Shown here: piece by piece, positions 24,477 through 32,830 of the stretch
Layout: each line of letters opens with the position of its first letter
Position numbering within the stretch: the stretch's first letter is position 1
NCBI GenBank assembly: GCA_965204155.1
Contig: OZ241971.1
Span: forward strand, 4,650,001-4,714,000
Length of the DNA: 64,000 bases
Direction: 5' to 3'
Source of the DNA: UBA6522 sp965204155
GTDB lineage: Bacteria > Pseudomonadota > Gammaproteobacteria > Steroidobacterales > Rariloculaceae
Translations under genes and position numbers: made by a program
Notes under the pieces: model-generated
Databases searched by the model: none
What the model saw: the letters and a program-made list of their open reading frames with translations, nothing else
What the model was told of the DNA's origin: nothing

Positions 24477-25466
24477 CTAACTCATTTCCTCGTAGATTGC
24501 CGTTATGAACCGCTCCGTGGTCCAGAACCCCGAGTCTGCGCCATAACGGCCATCGTAATCCAGCGTCGGCCGGGCATCCAGAACGTCCCGGAGCGAGGCG
24601 CCCTGCTCCACCAGGTACCGGATCCGGTCGCGAATGATGGTCAGCATGTCGCGATACTCCACCACGTCGGCTTCGTCGCACAGCCGTCCGCGCCCGGGGA
24701 TCACCATGGTTCCGCCCTCCTGGCGGTCGGCGGGTACCGTCAGGTCGATGATGCGGTTCAACGCAGCGATGATCCCCTCAAAGGTTCCCCCGTTTTCCCG
24801 GTCGATGAACGGATAGCGGGTAGTCAGAAACAGGTCTCCGGTGCTGATGACGTCCGAGCGGCGGAAGAACACGATGCTGTCGCCGCTGGTATGCGCGGCG
24901 GGCTGGTGCAGCACCTGCACGGCCTCGCCATTAAAGAAGACTTCCTTCCTGTCGGTGAAGTAGGTGTCCGTCGGCCAGGCTTCGAACGGCAGCGGCGTTT
25001 CGGCACCGCTCATGGTGATGAGCACGTTCTCGTGCGCGATGATCTTCGCAGTTTCGCCGGCGTCGGCGATCGCGCCCAGGACATTGCCGCCGGCGATGTT
25101 GCTGCCGGCCTGGGCGACGGTTGCGTTGCCGCCCGCGCTATCCGGGTGCGCATGGGTACTGATCACGTACCGGATCGGCCCGTCGGTCAACTCCCGAATC
25201 GTCGCCAGCAGCCGGTCGCTCAGTTCTTCCCGCAGGGTGTCGACGACGAGGACGCCCTCGTCACCCACCTGAACGGTCACGTTGCCGCCGTCGCCGACCA
25301 GCATGAAGACATTGCCCTGCACGGGCAGCACGCCGATCTCGCCCTGCGCCCCGTTGCCGCCGTCCTGGGCAAGGGCGCCAAGGCTACAGAGCCAGGCGGC
25401 CAGCAACGTCGACGTTCGGACGCGCGCGGCCGGCCGGCTGCAAATCCTGATGTGGTTCCAGTCCAT
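24477..25466 (-). CDS. Exported metallo-beta-lactamase-fold hydrolase with altered metal motif
   Basis: 329 residues; ATG at 25464-25466, preceded by an in-frame GTG. Signal peptide ends LGALAQ. The fold is shown by NVFMLVGDGGNVTVQVGDEGVLVVD, the metal motif STHAHPDSAGG, AAHTSGDSIVFF and ISTGDLF. The usual HxHxDH reads HAHPDS, so the last histidine, a ligand of the second zinc, is missing. Such enzymes include quinoprotein-linked relatives of unknown substrate. Starts 10 bases after the partner-domain gene at 25,476 and ends 20 bases before the DUF6152 gene. Confidence 0.8.
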   Translation of the reverse strand: MDWNHIRICSRPAARVRTSTLLAAWLCSLGALAQDGGNGAQGEIGVLPVQGNVFMLVGDGGNVTVQVGDEGVLVVDTLREELSDRLLATIRELTDGPIRYVISTHAHPDSAGGNATVAQAGSNIAGGNVLGAIADAGETAKIIAHENVLITMSGAETPLPFEAWPTDTYFTDRKEVFFNGEAVQVLHQPAAHTSGDSIVFFRRSDVISTGDLFLTTRYPFIDRENGGTFEGIIAALNRIIDLTVPADRQEGGTMVIPGRGRLCDEADVVEYRDMLTIIRDRIRYLVEQGASLRDVLDARPTLDYDGRYGADSGFWTTERFITAIYEEMS

Positions 25467-25475
25467 CACGCACGC

Positions 25476-26297
25476 TTACTCGATGAATTCGGGATAGGTC
25501 GTCTCGGCGCCGCCCAGGACGCCGTCCAGGGGCAGTTGGTAACGATCTGCATGCTCTTCCAGGAACGGGTTCTGTCCGGGCAGGTAGTGGGGCACGGTGC
25601 CCTGCGGACGATCCACTTCGACGACGATATCGCACAGATAGGGAGCAATCTGCTGGCGCGGATCCAGCACCCAGTTGTTGGTGCGGATGAACGGCTCGGT
25701 GAGATACACCGGATCATTGATGATGACGATCTGCGTCAGGTAGTTGTCGTGGCGGATGAAATGTTCGGTGACGTGAGCCCGGTCGCTTCGAGCCAGCCCG
25801 TTGCGGCGGTACCACCCCTGTTTGAGGTGGGTCGTCGTCACAGTCAGCATTTCTCCATCCCACCGTCCCGTGGAAAACCCCTGCCAGGTATGGGCCGCGT
25901 ACGCCGGTGGATGCGGCCGGCCGTCCATCCAGATGGTGCGCTCCGGCGCCTGCCATCTCAGTCGTGTGTGAATCGCGATCAACTGCTGGCTGGCGGAGTC
26001 ATATTCGTTCCAGATACGCATGCGGCCGGGACCGCGATGGGCGTAGTCGGAAGGGTGCGGCTTGCACTGGTGTTCGGGAACCGTGAGCAGCGACGGACTC
26101 CAGCTCAGACCGCGCAGGCGGCCGGCTTCGTTGATGGGAATTCCCTGGAATTCCACCATGTCCGGTCCCGGGATGCGCTCGGGCTGATCCTCGTGGTAGC
26201 GCGGCGACCACTCGCCGGAGAGATCGAATTGACCGAACGAGGGAAGGCTGATGAACCCGGCAAGGATCAGTGTCGACCCGCAAACGAAACGCCTCAT
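25476..26297 (-). CDS. Exported DUF6152-partner-domain protein (unknown function)
   Basis: 273 residues from the ATG at 26295-26297; the first 20 codons of the longer frame lack signal character. Sec signal (STLILAGFISLPSFGQ), then FDLSGEWSPRYHED and the partner-domain pattern WMDGRPHPPAYAAHTWQGFSTGRWDGEMLTV, TTTHLKQGWYRRNG and INDPVYLTEPFI. It lacks an N-terminal DUF6152 domain, unlike the proteins at 38,975 and 62,688. First gene of a tight minus-strand series (MBL-fold protein, DUF6152, partner domain, cytochrome c). A -10 box lies 84 bases upstream. Confidence 0.65.
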   Translation of the reverse strand: MRRFVCGSTLILAGFISLPSFGQFDLSGEWSPRYHEDQPERIPGPDMVEFQGIPINEAGRLRGLSWSPSLLTVPEHQCKPHPSDYAHRGPGRMRIWNEYDSASQQLIAIHTRLRWQAPERTIWMDGRPHPPAYAAHTWQGFSTGRWDGEMLTVTTTHLKQGWYRRNGLARSDRAHVTEHFIRHDNYLTQIVIINDPVYLTEPFIRTNNWVLDPRQQIAPYLCDIVVEVDRPQGTVPHYLPGQNPFLEEHADRYQLPLDGVLGGAETTYPEFIE

Positions 26298-26380
26298 GTG
26301 TTCCACCCTCCGCCCTCGACCGCCCTTGCTGTTCCCGAATGCCGATTCAGATGGCATCCGACGGTTTTGGCAGCAGTCAT

Positions 26381-26386
26381 AGTATA
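26381..26386 (-). promoter_or_regulatory. Possible -10 box for the series beginning at 26,297
   Basis: TATACT on the minus strand (one mismatch from consensus) in the 218-base divergent gap between this series and the tannase gene. The -35 region 17 bases further is poor (TGCCGT). No convincing promoter for the plus-strand tannase gene was found in the same gap. Confidence 0.25.
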
Positions 26387-26515
26387 GGGAAAACGCTGGC
26401 CCTACGGCACTATCGACACAATCTGCAATCAGTCCGGATAATCGACAAAGAAACCCGGGCGGCGTAATCTCTCAACCCAACCCGAATCATCGCGTTACGT
26501 CACGGGAGGCGAAAA

Positions 26516-28147
26516 ATGAGAACGATTGCAGGCCTTCAGACTGTCCTTGTCGGCTGGTTGGCATACGCCGCTGCCGGCCACGCGCAGGACGACCACGCCG
26601 CACATTGCGAAAGCATGATGGATACCCGCAACCTGACCCTTTACCGCGCGGAATGGAACCCCGGGGACGAACGGTTCCCCCCCCATTGCCACGTACAGGG
26701 CCTGGTTGCTCCCGGTATCACTTACTACGTGCAATTGCCGCCTCCGGACGCGTGGAACGGGCGATTCCTCCATTGGGGCGACGGCGGGCACGATGGCGAC
26801 CTGGACTACGCGCCCCACCGGGTTGCCGAGGGCTACGCGGTCGCCAACAGCAACATGGGCCACGACAGCGGTTCACAGCCCGGGGCTACCTGGGCATTCA
26901 ACAACCGCCAGACGGAGATAGTCTACGGCTATCGCCATCTGGAGGTGACGGCCACCGCGGCCAGCAGGGCCATCAGGGCCTACTACGGCCAGCCGGAGGA
27001 CTACGCCTACCACGAAGGCTGCTCCACCGGCGGGCGTCAGGGGCTGATGGCCGCACAGCGGCTGCCTGCGATCTTCGACGGCATTGTCGCCGGCGCTCCG
27101 GCCTCGTTCCTGCAGCGATTGAATCTCGCCCATAACTGGGACATGCAGATCATGCTCAAGGACGACTACACCGGCGCTCCCGCATTCGACACCACCGGCG
27201 ACGGACAGCTCGACAGCCTCTCCAAGGCCAACATGCTGACCGAAGCGGTGCTCGCCCAGTGCGACGCCAACGACGGGATCAAGGACGGGGTAGTCAATGA
27301 CCCCCTGTCCTGCGACTTTTCACCCGCCCGGGACCTTGCCGACGCGATGTGCCCGAACGACGTGAACGCGGACGACTGCTTCACCACTACGCAGCTTGCA
27401 GCCATCGAGGCGATCTACAGCGGCCCCCACGATTCCCGGGGCCAGTCCATCTACAAGGGCAAGGCGTTCGGGTCCGAGGTGCTCTGGCCGAGGGCCGTGA
27501 TCCCGCACCAGGGCAACAACCATCGGCCGGGCCAGATGGGGCTGGCCTCCGATTACGTGAATTTCCTCTTCTACGACACGGATCCCGGGGTCCCCACGAC
27601 GCGCCCCACCGACCTCTCGCTGGCGCCCGATCCCACCCGCGAACCGCCGGAGTTCGCCTGGTGGCAATTCGACTTTGACGACTTCACCGCCGGACTCGGC
27701 GACACCATGCGCGCCATCACTGACGCGGACGATCCGAACCTGATGCGTTACCTGGTTCAGGAGGGCGGCAAGCTGCTGATCTACCACGGCTGGGCCGACA
27801 CGATCATCCCCGCCGAGCCGATCGTGGACTATTACAACGAGGTGCTCGACACCACCTACGGCGGCGACCGCGCGGCTGCGGACGATGCCGTGCGGCTGTT
27901 CATGATTCCCGGCATGGCGCACTGCGGGGGCGGACCCGGCCCGAGCCGGTGGGACCGGTTGGCGCACATGGTGGATTGGGTGGAAAACGGCACGGCGCCG
28001 GATTCGATGACCGTCCAGCGCCTGACCGACGGGGTCGTGGATAACGAGCGCATCGTCTGCCCGTATCCGCAACAGGCGGGCTATGCGGGCGAAGGCGACC
28101 CGAACGATCCGGCGAACTGGGTTGCGGACAATTTCATGTGCGAGTGA
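26516..28147 (+). CDS. Tannase/feruloyl esterase family protein
   Basis: 543 residues. Sec signal ending AAAGHAQ. The alpha/beta-hydrolase triad is visible in the family-specific CS-D-HC arrangement: Cys169-Ser170 in HEGCSTGGRQG, Asp428 in YHGWADTIIP and His469-Cys470 in GMAHCGGG, where the two cysteines form a disulfide beside the active site. A calcium-binding loop is seen at CDANDGIKDGVVNDPLSCDF. The family cleaves esters of gallic, ferulic and related hydroxy-aromatic acids. Its position just before a hydroquinone ring-cleavage operon suggests it supplies aromatic substrates from outside the cytoplasm. Exact ester specificity unknown. Confidence 0.9.
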   Translation: MRTIAGLQTVLVGWLAYAAAGHAQDDHAAHCESMMDTRNLTLYRAEWNPGDERFPPHCHVQGLVAPGITYYVQLPPPDAWNGRFLHWGDGGHDGDLDYAPHRVAEGYAVANSNMGHDSGSQPGATWAFNNRQTEIVYGYRHLEVTATAASRAIRAYYGQPEDYAYHEGCSTGGRQGLMAAQRLPAIFDGIVAGAPASFLQRLNLAHNWDMQIMLKDDYTGAPAFDTTGDGQLDSLSKANMLTEAVLAQCDANDGIKDGVVNDPLSCDFSPARDLADAMCPNDVNADDCFTTTQLAAIEAIYSGPHDSRGQSIYKGKAFGSEVLWPRAVIPHQGNNHRPGQMGLASDYVNFLFYDTDPGVPTTRPTDLSLAPDPTREPPEFAWWQFDFDDFTAGLGDTMRAITDADDPNLMRYLVQEGGKLLIYHGWADTIIPAEPIVDYYNEVLDTTYGGDRAAADDAVRLFMIPGMAHCGGGPGPSRWDRLAHMVDWVENGTAPDSMTVQRLTDGVVDNERIVCPYPQQAGYAGEGDPNDPANWVADNFMCE

Positions 28148-28160
28148 GCCCCATCTGCAA

Positions 28161-28191
28161 GTGAGTCTGATCCGCTAGCGGACCTGCTCAC
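28161..28191 (+). promoter_or_regulatory. Inverted repeat between the tannase gene and the dioxygenase operon
   Basis: A perfect 12-base palindrome TCCGCTAGCGGA (28171-28182) is framed by GTGAG (28161-28165) and CTCAC (28187-28191), a second matching pair. There is no T-run after it, so a plain intrinsic terminator is unlikely; an operator for a dimeric regulator or an mRNA hairpin are both possible. Confidence 0.4.
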
Positions 28192-28297
28192 GCCGCCTTC
28201 TGGTGCAATTCGCCCATATTGCCCCTCAGTGCGGCAAGCGGATAGACTTCGCGGACAGGTTTTGCGGGTCGGCTTCGCTGATTGAGGATAAACGCTT

Positions 28298-28813
28298 ATG
28301 GCCATGACGGAGTTCCGAACGGTATTCGGTTCGCTCAAGGACTTCACCAAGGGCGAGATCGAGATCATCGACGACGAACGCAGGAATTACGCGTTCTCGA
28401 ACATGTTCGAAGTCGCTTCCAAATCGGCGCCCTATGAACGGGTGGTCGTCGGCAAGAACCTGGAATACGTCCTGGAGACGGTCCGCGCCGAGGGCACATC
28501 GGACTGGTATACCGCTTCCCACGACGAGTTCGCGCTGGTCATGGACGGCAAGGTCGAGCTGGATCTGGTCAAGCTGGACGATCCGCACGGCATCGCCCCG
28601 CACGGCAAGGCTGGCGCCGTTAAACTGGACGGCGATCCGGCGGGCAGGAAGATGGGCCTGATCAAGATGGGGCGCGGGCACCAGGCGCTGCTCCCCGCCG
28701 GGGCCGCCTACCGATTCAGGGCGCCCGATCCCGACGCCGTCGGCGTCATACTGATGCAGACCATTCTGGGCGATGAATCCGTTGAGAAATGGTCGGAAAT
28801 TTGCTACACCTGA
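28298..28813 (+). CDS. hapC: Hydroquinone 1,2-dioxygenase, small subunit
   Basis: 171 residues, a cupin-type protein matching the small (about 18-19 kDa) subunit of two-subunit hydroquinone dioxygenases (HapC/PnpC). Segments: FGSLKDFTKGEIEIIDDE, YERVVVGKNLEYVLETVRAEG, DEFALVMDGKVELDLVKL and the short KMGLIKMGRGHQALLPAGAAY. The complex opens hydroquinone to 4-hydroxymuconic semialdehyde with O2 in the cytoplasm; no signal peptide is present. The large subunit gene follows after 27 bases. The gene name is by family resemblance only; the adjacent large subunit supports it. Confidence 0.85.
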   Translation: MAMTEFRTVFGSLKDFTKGEIEIIDDERRNYAFSNMFEVASKSAPYERVVVGKNLEYVLETVRAEGTSDWYTASHDEFALVMDGKVELDLVKLDDPHGIAPHGKAGAVKLDGDPAGRKMGLIKMGRGHQALLPAGAAYRFRAPDPDAVGVILMQTILGDESVEKWSEICYT

Positions 28814-28840
28814 ACCAGGCACTCCCGGAGGATCAGAACA

Positions 28841-29845
28841 ATGGCCGCTAACCCGATCGAGATCAGCGCCTCTCCCGTCAGCAACGAAACCGGCTACAGA
28901 AGCTTCGAACTGGGCGGCTTCTCTTTCGCCCGCGACGAGTATTTCGCCTACATCTCCTGGACTGCCGGGGACCAGCAACTCTCGCACACCATGTCGGCTG
29001 ACGCGTTCCTGCGCGCGTTGATGCGCGCCGTGGCCTGGGGCTTCTTCTACGGCTGGCTGAACTTCGATTCCGTGTTCGGGACCCAGCAGCTCTACGGCCG
29101 CGTGAAGTTCTTCGCGGGGCGCTACAACCCCTCCTACCGCGACCAGGGTCTCGACTACGAAGAGATTTTCGACACCCCGCTGGCGATGGAAACCTTCAAG
29201 AGCCTGCTCAGGGACTGGACCAACGAGGGCTACGACCCCTTCGCCTCCCCCGACGAGACGGGCACCGAGTGGATCGGCAAGAAGCACGGCGACAACAACG
29301 AGGCCGTCGACCGCGAACGCGAGGTCTGCCGCCGCATGCCGGGCCTGCCGGGCGACGCCCCGCTGCGCACCGACGAGAACGGCCGCCCCGTCAACCGAGC
29401 CTTCCTCGACGTGCCCCAGGGCCAGCCCGAGGTCCACGCCGAACCGGGTTTCGAGGACGAAGTGCATGCGCACAACCTGTTCGGCTACTTGTCCCGTTCC
29501 GACGTGACCTGGAATCCTTCGGTGAGTTCCGTGGTGAAGCAGAGCCTGTTCTGCCCGACGACCGAGGAGTACATCCTGCCGGTCAAGCACGGCAACGACC
29601 GGATGGAATGGTTCGTGCAGCTCAGCGACCAGATCGACTGGGAGATCGAGGACAAGGAAACCGGCAAGCCGCGGGCCAAGGTCATCATGAAGGCCGGCGA
29701 CGTCGCCATCATGCCGGCCGACATTCGCCACCAGGGCTTCTCCAAGAAGCGTTCGATGCTGCTGGTCTGGGAAAACGGCAATCCGGAACTGCCGGCCATG
29801 TACGAGCGGGGGGAATTGCCGGTCAACCTGTCCGGCGAGTTCTGA
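28841..29845 (+). CDS. hapD: Hydroquinone 1,2-dioxygenase, large subunit
   Basis: 334 residues, as expected for the about 38 kDa HapD/PnpD subunit. GGAGGA lies 8 bases before the ATG. A C-terminal cupin holds the likely Fe(II) site: His250, Asn252 and Glu256 in VKHGNDRMEWF, and His297 in ADIRHQGFS. The Asn-Glu-His spacing (4 and 41 residues) equals what I recall for the iron ligands of PnpD from Pseudomonas strain WBC-3 (Asn258, Glu262, His303). This is the type II, extradiol-like hydroquinone dioxygenase, unrelated to catechol dioxygenases. It acts with the small subunit encoded just upstream. Confidence 0.87.
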   Translation: MAANPIEISASPVSNETGYRSFELGGFSFARDEYFAYISWTAGDQQLSHTMSADAFLRALMRAVAWGFFYGWLNFDSVFGTQQLYGRVKFFAGRYNPSYRDQGLDYEEIFDTPLAMETFKSLLRDWTNEGYDPFASPDETGTEWIGKKHGDNNEAVDREREVCRRMPGLPGDAPLRTDENGRPVNRAFLDVPQGQPEVHAEPGFEDEVHAHNLFGYLSRSDVTWNPSVSSVVKQSLFCPTTEEYILPVKHGNDRMEWFVQLSDQIDWEIEDKETGKPRAKVIMKAGDVAIMPADIRHQGFSKKRSMLLVWENGNPELPAMYERGELPVNLSGEF

Positions 29846-29874
29846 TACCGGACTTCGTTCTCAGCCGGATACAA

Positions 29875-29896
29875 GGGGCGGTTCCGTAACCGCCTC
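29875..29896 (+). other. RNA hairpin between the dioxygenase and dehydrogenase genes
   Basis: GGGGCGGTT (29875-29883), loop CCGT, AACCGCCTC (29888-29896): nine pairs including one G-U. No U-tract follows. It may stabilise the upstream hapCD mRNA or attenuate read-through to the dehydrogenase and CobST genes. Confidence 0.4.
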
Positions 29897-29919
29897 TGTG
29901 CGGACGGTGGTGCCCGAAC

Positions 29920-29925
29920 TATAAT
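29920..29925 (+). promoter_or_regulatory. Perfect -10 hexamer before the semialdehyde dehydrogenase gene
   Basis: TATAAT 38 bases before the ATG of the aldehyde dehydrogenase gene. The -35 region (near 29897) is weak, so this may be an activator-dependent internal promoter that lets the dehydrogenase, Rieske and CobST genes be expressed apart from the dioxygenase. Confidence 0.35.
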
Positions 29926-29963
29926 GGCCGCCGTTTTCTCCCTCCACCAACGAGTTCAGGTCA

Positions 29964-31433
29964 ATGCCACTGCAAACGAAACTCTTTATTGACGGTGAAT
30001 TCGTCGAGGCCGAAGACGGATCCACCATCACGGTTCTCAACCCCCACGACAATTCCGAGATCACGCAAGTGGCCCAGGCCCAGGTGGCGGACATCGACCG
30101 GGCCGTCGCCGCGGCAAAACGGGCCTTCCCCGCCTGGCGGGACATGCAGGCCGCCGAGCGGGGACGGTTGCTGCTCAGACTGGCCGATCTCGTCGAGGAC
30201 AACGCCGAAGAACTGGCACGGATCGAGTCCCTCGATACCGGCCATCCGATCCGCGACACCACGGGTCTCGACGTACCGCGAACAGCTTTCACCTACCGTT
30301 ACTTCGGCGGCATGGCGGACAAGGTCCAGGGCAGCGTCGTGCCGGTGGAACCCGGATTCCTGAACTACGTCACCCGGGAGCCCGTGGGCGTGGTGGGCCA
30401 GATCATTCCCTGGAACTTTCCGCTCATGTTCACCAGCTGGAAGATGGGACCGGCGCTTGCGGCGGGCAACACGGTGGTCATCAAGCCCGCCCAGGTCACG
30501 CCGCTGACGGCGCTGAAGATCGGCGAACTGATGGCGGAGGCGGGATTTCCGCCGGGCGTCGTGAACATCGTCCCCGCGTCGGGACGTACGGCGGGCCAGC
30601 ATCTGGCCGAACACCGCGACGTTCAGAAGCTCGCGTTTACCGGCTCCACCAGCGTGGGACGGAAGATCGTCAACTACTCCGCCGGCAACCTCAAGCGCGT
30701 GCAACTGGAACTGGGCGGCAAGGGCGCCAACATCGTCTTCGACGACGCCTTCCTGCCGGGGGCCATCAACGGCAGTGCGTTCGCGATCTTCCACAATCAG
30801 GGACAGGCCTGTATCGCGGGCTCGCGTCTGCTGCTGCACGAACGCATCGCGGATGAATTCCTGGACGGCTTCCTCGGCCTTGCCAGGTCCATCCGGCTGG
30901 GCAACCCGCTGGATCCGGAAACGGAGATGGGGCCGCTGACCTCTTCGACGCAGCAAAAGGCCGTCCTCAGCTACTGCGACATCACCTACCAGGAAGGCGG
31001 CGAAATTCTCATCGGCGGCAAGCGTCCCGACAATCCCGAGCTTGCCGCCGGCAATTACGTCGAACCCACGGTGGTCAGGGCACAGCCCGAGGACAGAGTC
31101 TGCCAGGAAGAGGTCTTCGGCCCCTTCGTTTCGGTGAACACGTTCTCGTCCGACGAGGAAGTCATCGAACTGGCCAACTCCACGGAGTACGGCCTGGGCG
31201 GCGGGTTATGGAGCCGGGACCTGTCACGGGCCCACAAGGTGGCGGGGGCGATGCGCTCGGGCATGGTCTGGGTAAACTGCTACAAGCGGGTGAATCCCGG
31301 CTCGCCCTTCGGCGGCGTCGGCAGTTCCGGCTACGGCCGCGAGATGGGTTTCGAGGCCATGCACGAGTACACGGACGCAAAATCCGTCTGGGTCAACGTC
31401 GACGCAAAGATTCCTCCGTACTACCAGCGGTGA
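29964..31433 (+). CDS. Aldehyde dehydrogenase, likely 4-hydroxymuconic semialdehyde dehydrogenase
   Basis: 489 residues, normal for NAD(P)-dependent aldehyde dehydrogenases. Active-site residues: Asn151 (PWNFP), Lys174 (IKPAQ), Glu249 (LELGGKGAN) and Cys283 (NQGQACIAGSR). It is cytoplasmic, with no signal. Lying right after hydroquinone dioxygenase, it most likely oxidises the ring-cleavage product 4-hydroxymuconic semialdehyde to maleylacetate, as HapE/PnpE do; sequence alone cannot prove the substrate. The Rieske-type gene follows three bases after its stop. Confidence 0.88.
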   Translation: MPLQTKLFIDGEFVEAEDGSTITVLNPHDNSEITQVAQAQVADIDRAVAAAKRAFPAWRDMQAAERGRLLLRLADLVEDNAEELARIESLDTGHPIRDTTGLDVPRTAFTYRYFGGMADKVQGSVVPVEPGFLNYVTREPVGVVGQIIPWNFPLMFTSWKMGPALAAGNTVVIKPAQVTPLTALKIGELMAEAGFPPGVVNIVPASGRTAGQHLAEHRDVQKLAFTGSTSVGRKIVNYSAGNLKRVQLELGGKGANIVFDDAFLPGAINGSAFAIFHNQGQACIAGSRLLLHERIADEFLDGFLGLARSIRLGNPLDPETEMGPLTSSTQQKAVLSYCDITYQEGGEILIGGKRPDNPELAAGNYVEPTVVRAQPEDRVCQEEVFGPFVSVNTFSSDEEVIELANSTEYGLGGGLWSRDLSRAHKVAGAMRSGMVWVNCYKRVNPGSPFGGVGSSGYGREMGFEAMHEYTDAKSVWVNVDAKIPPYYQR

Positions 31434-31436
31434 GCG

Positions 31437-31829
31437 ATGCAGCCCGACGACTGGCGCCGGCGGCCGAATGCCCCTGGCCCCGGTACGCGCCTGTGCCGGC
31501 TGGAGCAGATTCCTGACGGGTCCGGGCGGGAATTCAAATTCGGGGAGGGAACGGACCAATTCCGCATGGTGGTGTTTCGGACGGGCGCAAGCGCCTGGGG
31601 TTACGTCAATGTCTGCCCGCACTTCTGGCTGCCGCTCAACATCCTGCCCGACAAGTTCGTGATCAGCGGCCCGGGCCGGGTCATGTGTTCCCATCACAGC
31701 GCGACATACCGCTTCGAGGATGGATTCTGCGTCGACGGACCGGTCAAGGGAGGCCATCTGGACCCCGTACCGGTTGAAGTCGTGGACAATTCGGTCATCA
31801 TAGGCGATTCACCGGGCATGGAATCATGA
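31437..31829 (+). CDS. Rieske-type [2Fe-2S] protein
   Basis: 130 residues, single domain, no signal. Cluster ligands are Cys60-x-His62 (NVCPHFWLPLN) and Cys84-x-x-His87 (CSHHSATYRFEDGFCVDGP), with 21 residues between His62 and Cys84, longer than the 15-17 of classical Rieske ferredoxins. It fits the short Rieske-like proteins of unknown role found with diverse oxygenases. The gene begins three bases after the dehydrogenase stop and its own stop overlaps the cobS start (ATGA), so all are translated together. Likely an electron donor or a redox keeper of the dioxygenase iron; inferred from context. Confidence 0.8.
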   Translation: MQPDDWRRRPNAPGPGTRLCRLEQIPDGSGREFKFGEGTDQFRMVVFRTGASAWGYVNVCPHFWLPLNILPDKFVISGPGRVMCSHHSATYRFEDGFCVDGPVKGGHLDPVPVEVVDNSVIIGDSPGMES

Positions 31830-32830
31830 GTTCGAAAGCGCCTAAAATCCCCGTCGTACCGTTGCCGGATCGACCGGACACTACGGTATCGGTCCGCGAG
31901 ACCTTCGGGATCGACAGCGACCTTGAAGTCCCGGCCTTCAGCCGCGCCGACGAGCACGTGCCGGATGTCGATTCGGCCTATTGCTTCGACGGGGATACGA
32001 CGCTGGCCCTGCTGGCCGGGTTCGTTCACAACCGGCGGGTGCTGGTTCAGGGCTACCACGGCACGGGCAAATCAACCCACGTGGAACAGGTGGCCGCACG
32101 ATTGAACTGGCCCTGCGTGCGGGTCAATCTCGACAGCCACGTCAGCCGCCTGGACCTCATCGGCAAGGACGCCATCGCCATCAGGGACGGCAAACAGGTG
32201 ACGGAATTTCGCGAAGGCATTGTCCCCTGGGCGCTGCAACGCCCCGTGGCGCTGATTTTCGACGAGTACGACGCCGGCCGTCCCGACGTCATGTTCGTCA
32301 TTCACCGGGTTCTCGAGGTGGAAGGCAAGCTCACCCTGCTGGATCAGAGCCGGGTGATTCATCCGCATCCCTGGTTCCGCCTGTTCGCGACCGCCAACAC
32401 GATCGGACTGGGGGATGCCACCGGACTCTACCAGGGCACCCAGCCGATCAATCAGGGGCAGCTGGACCGCTGGAATATCGTCGTGACACTGAATTACCTG
32501 GATGCCGGGGCCGAGGCGGCCATCGTCACTGCGCGTGTTCCTTCGTATGCCGGCAGCGATGGCCAACAGACCGTGGGCCAGATGGTGGCACTGGCGAACC
32601 TGACGCGCCAGGGGTTCATCGCGGGCGATCTGTCCACGGTCATGTCACCGAGAACCGTGATCAACTGGGCCGAAAACGCCGAAATCTTCGGGGATACCGA
32701 GCGCGCGTTCTGCCTGACCTTCCTGAACAAGTGCGACGAGGCCGAACAGCCCACCGTGGCGGAATACTATCAACGCTGCTTCGGAGTGGAACTGGCCCCA
32801 TCGGTCGCCCTGCTCTCTTCCGGTGACTGA
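31826..32830 (+). CDS. cobS: CobS-type AAA+ (MoxR-like) ATPase
   Basis: 334 residues, the length of CobS. Walker A is GYHGTGKST (residues 76-84) in the CobS-specific context VQGYHGTGKSTHVEQ, and Walker B is ALIFDEYDA (Asp146-Glu147). It also has TANTIGLGDATGLYQGT and the sensor region SPRTVINWAEN. In aerobic cobalamin synthesis CobS works with CobT to drive CobN in cobalt insertion. There is no cobN or other cobalamin gene in the window. Start overlaps the Rieske gene; cobT begins eight bases before its end. Confidence 0.9.
   Translation: MSSKAPKIPVVPLPDRPDTTVSVRETFGIDSDLEVPAFSRADEHVPDVDSAYCFDGDTTLALLAGFVHNRRVLVQGYHGTGKSTHVEQVAARLNWPCVRVNLDSHVSRLDLIGKDAIAIRDGKQVTEFREGIVPWALQRPVALIFDEYDAGRPDVMFVIHRVLEVEGKLTLLDQSRVIHPHPWFRLFATANTIGLGDATGLYQGTQPINQGQLDRWNIVVTLNYLDAGAEAAIVTARVPSYAGSDGQQTVGQMVALANLTRQGFIAGDLSTVMSPRTVINWAENAEIFGDTERAFCLTFLNKCDEAEQPTVAEYYQRCFGVELAPSVALLSSGD

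Noticed and set aside
24414..26387. 657-codon plus-strand open frame opposite the MBL-fold and DUF6152 genes
   Set aside because: No signal, domain or ribosome binding site; the minus-strand genes have signals and family motifs.
28226..29731. 501-codon open frame antisense to the dioxygenase genes
   Set aside because: Val/Gly/Arg-rich translation typical of the reverse strand of GC-rich coding DNA; both sense genes are well recognised.
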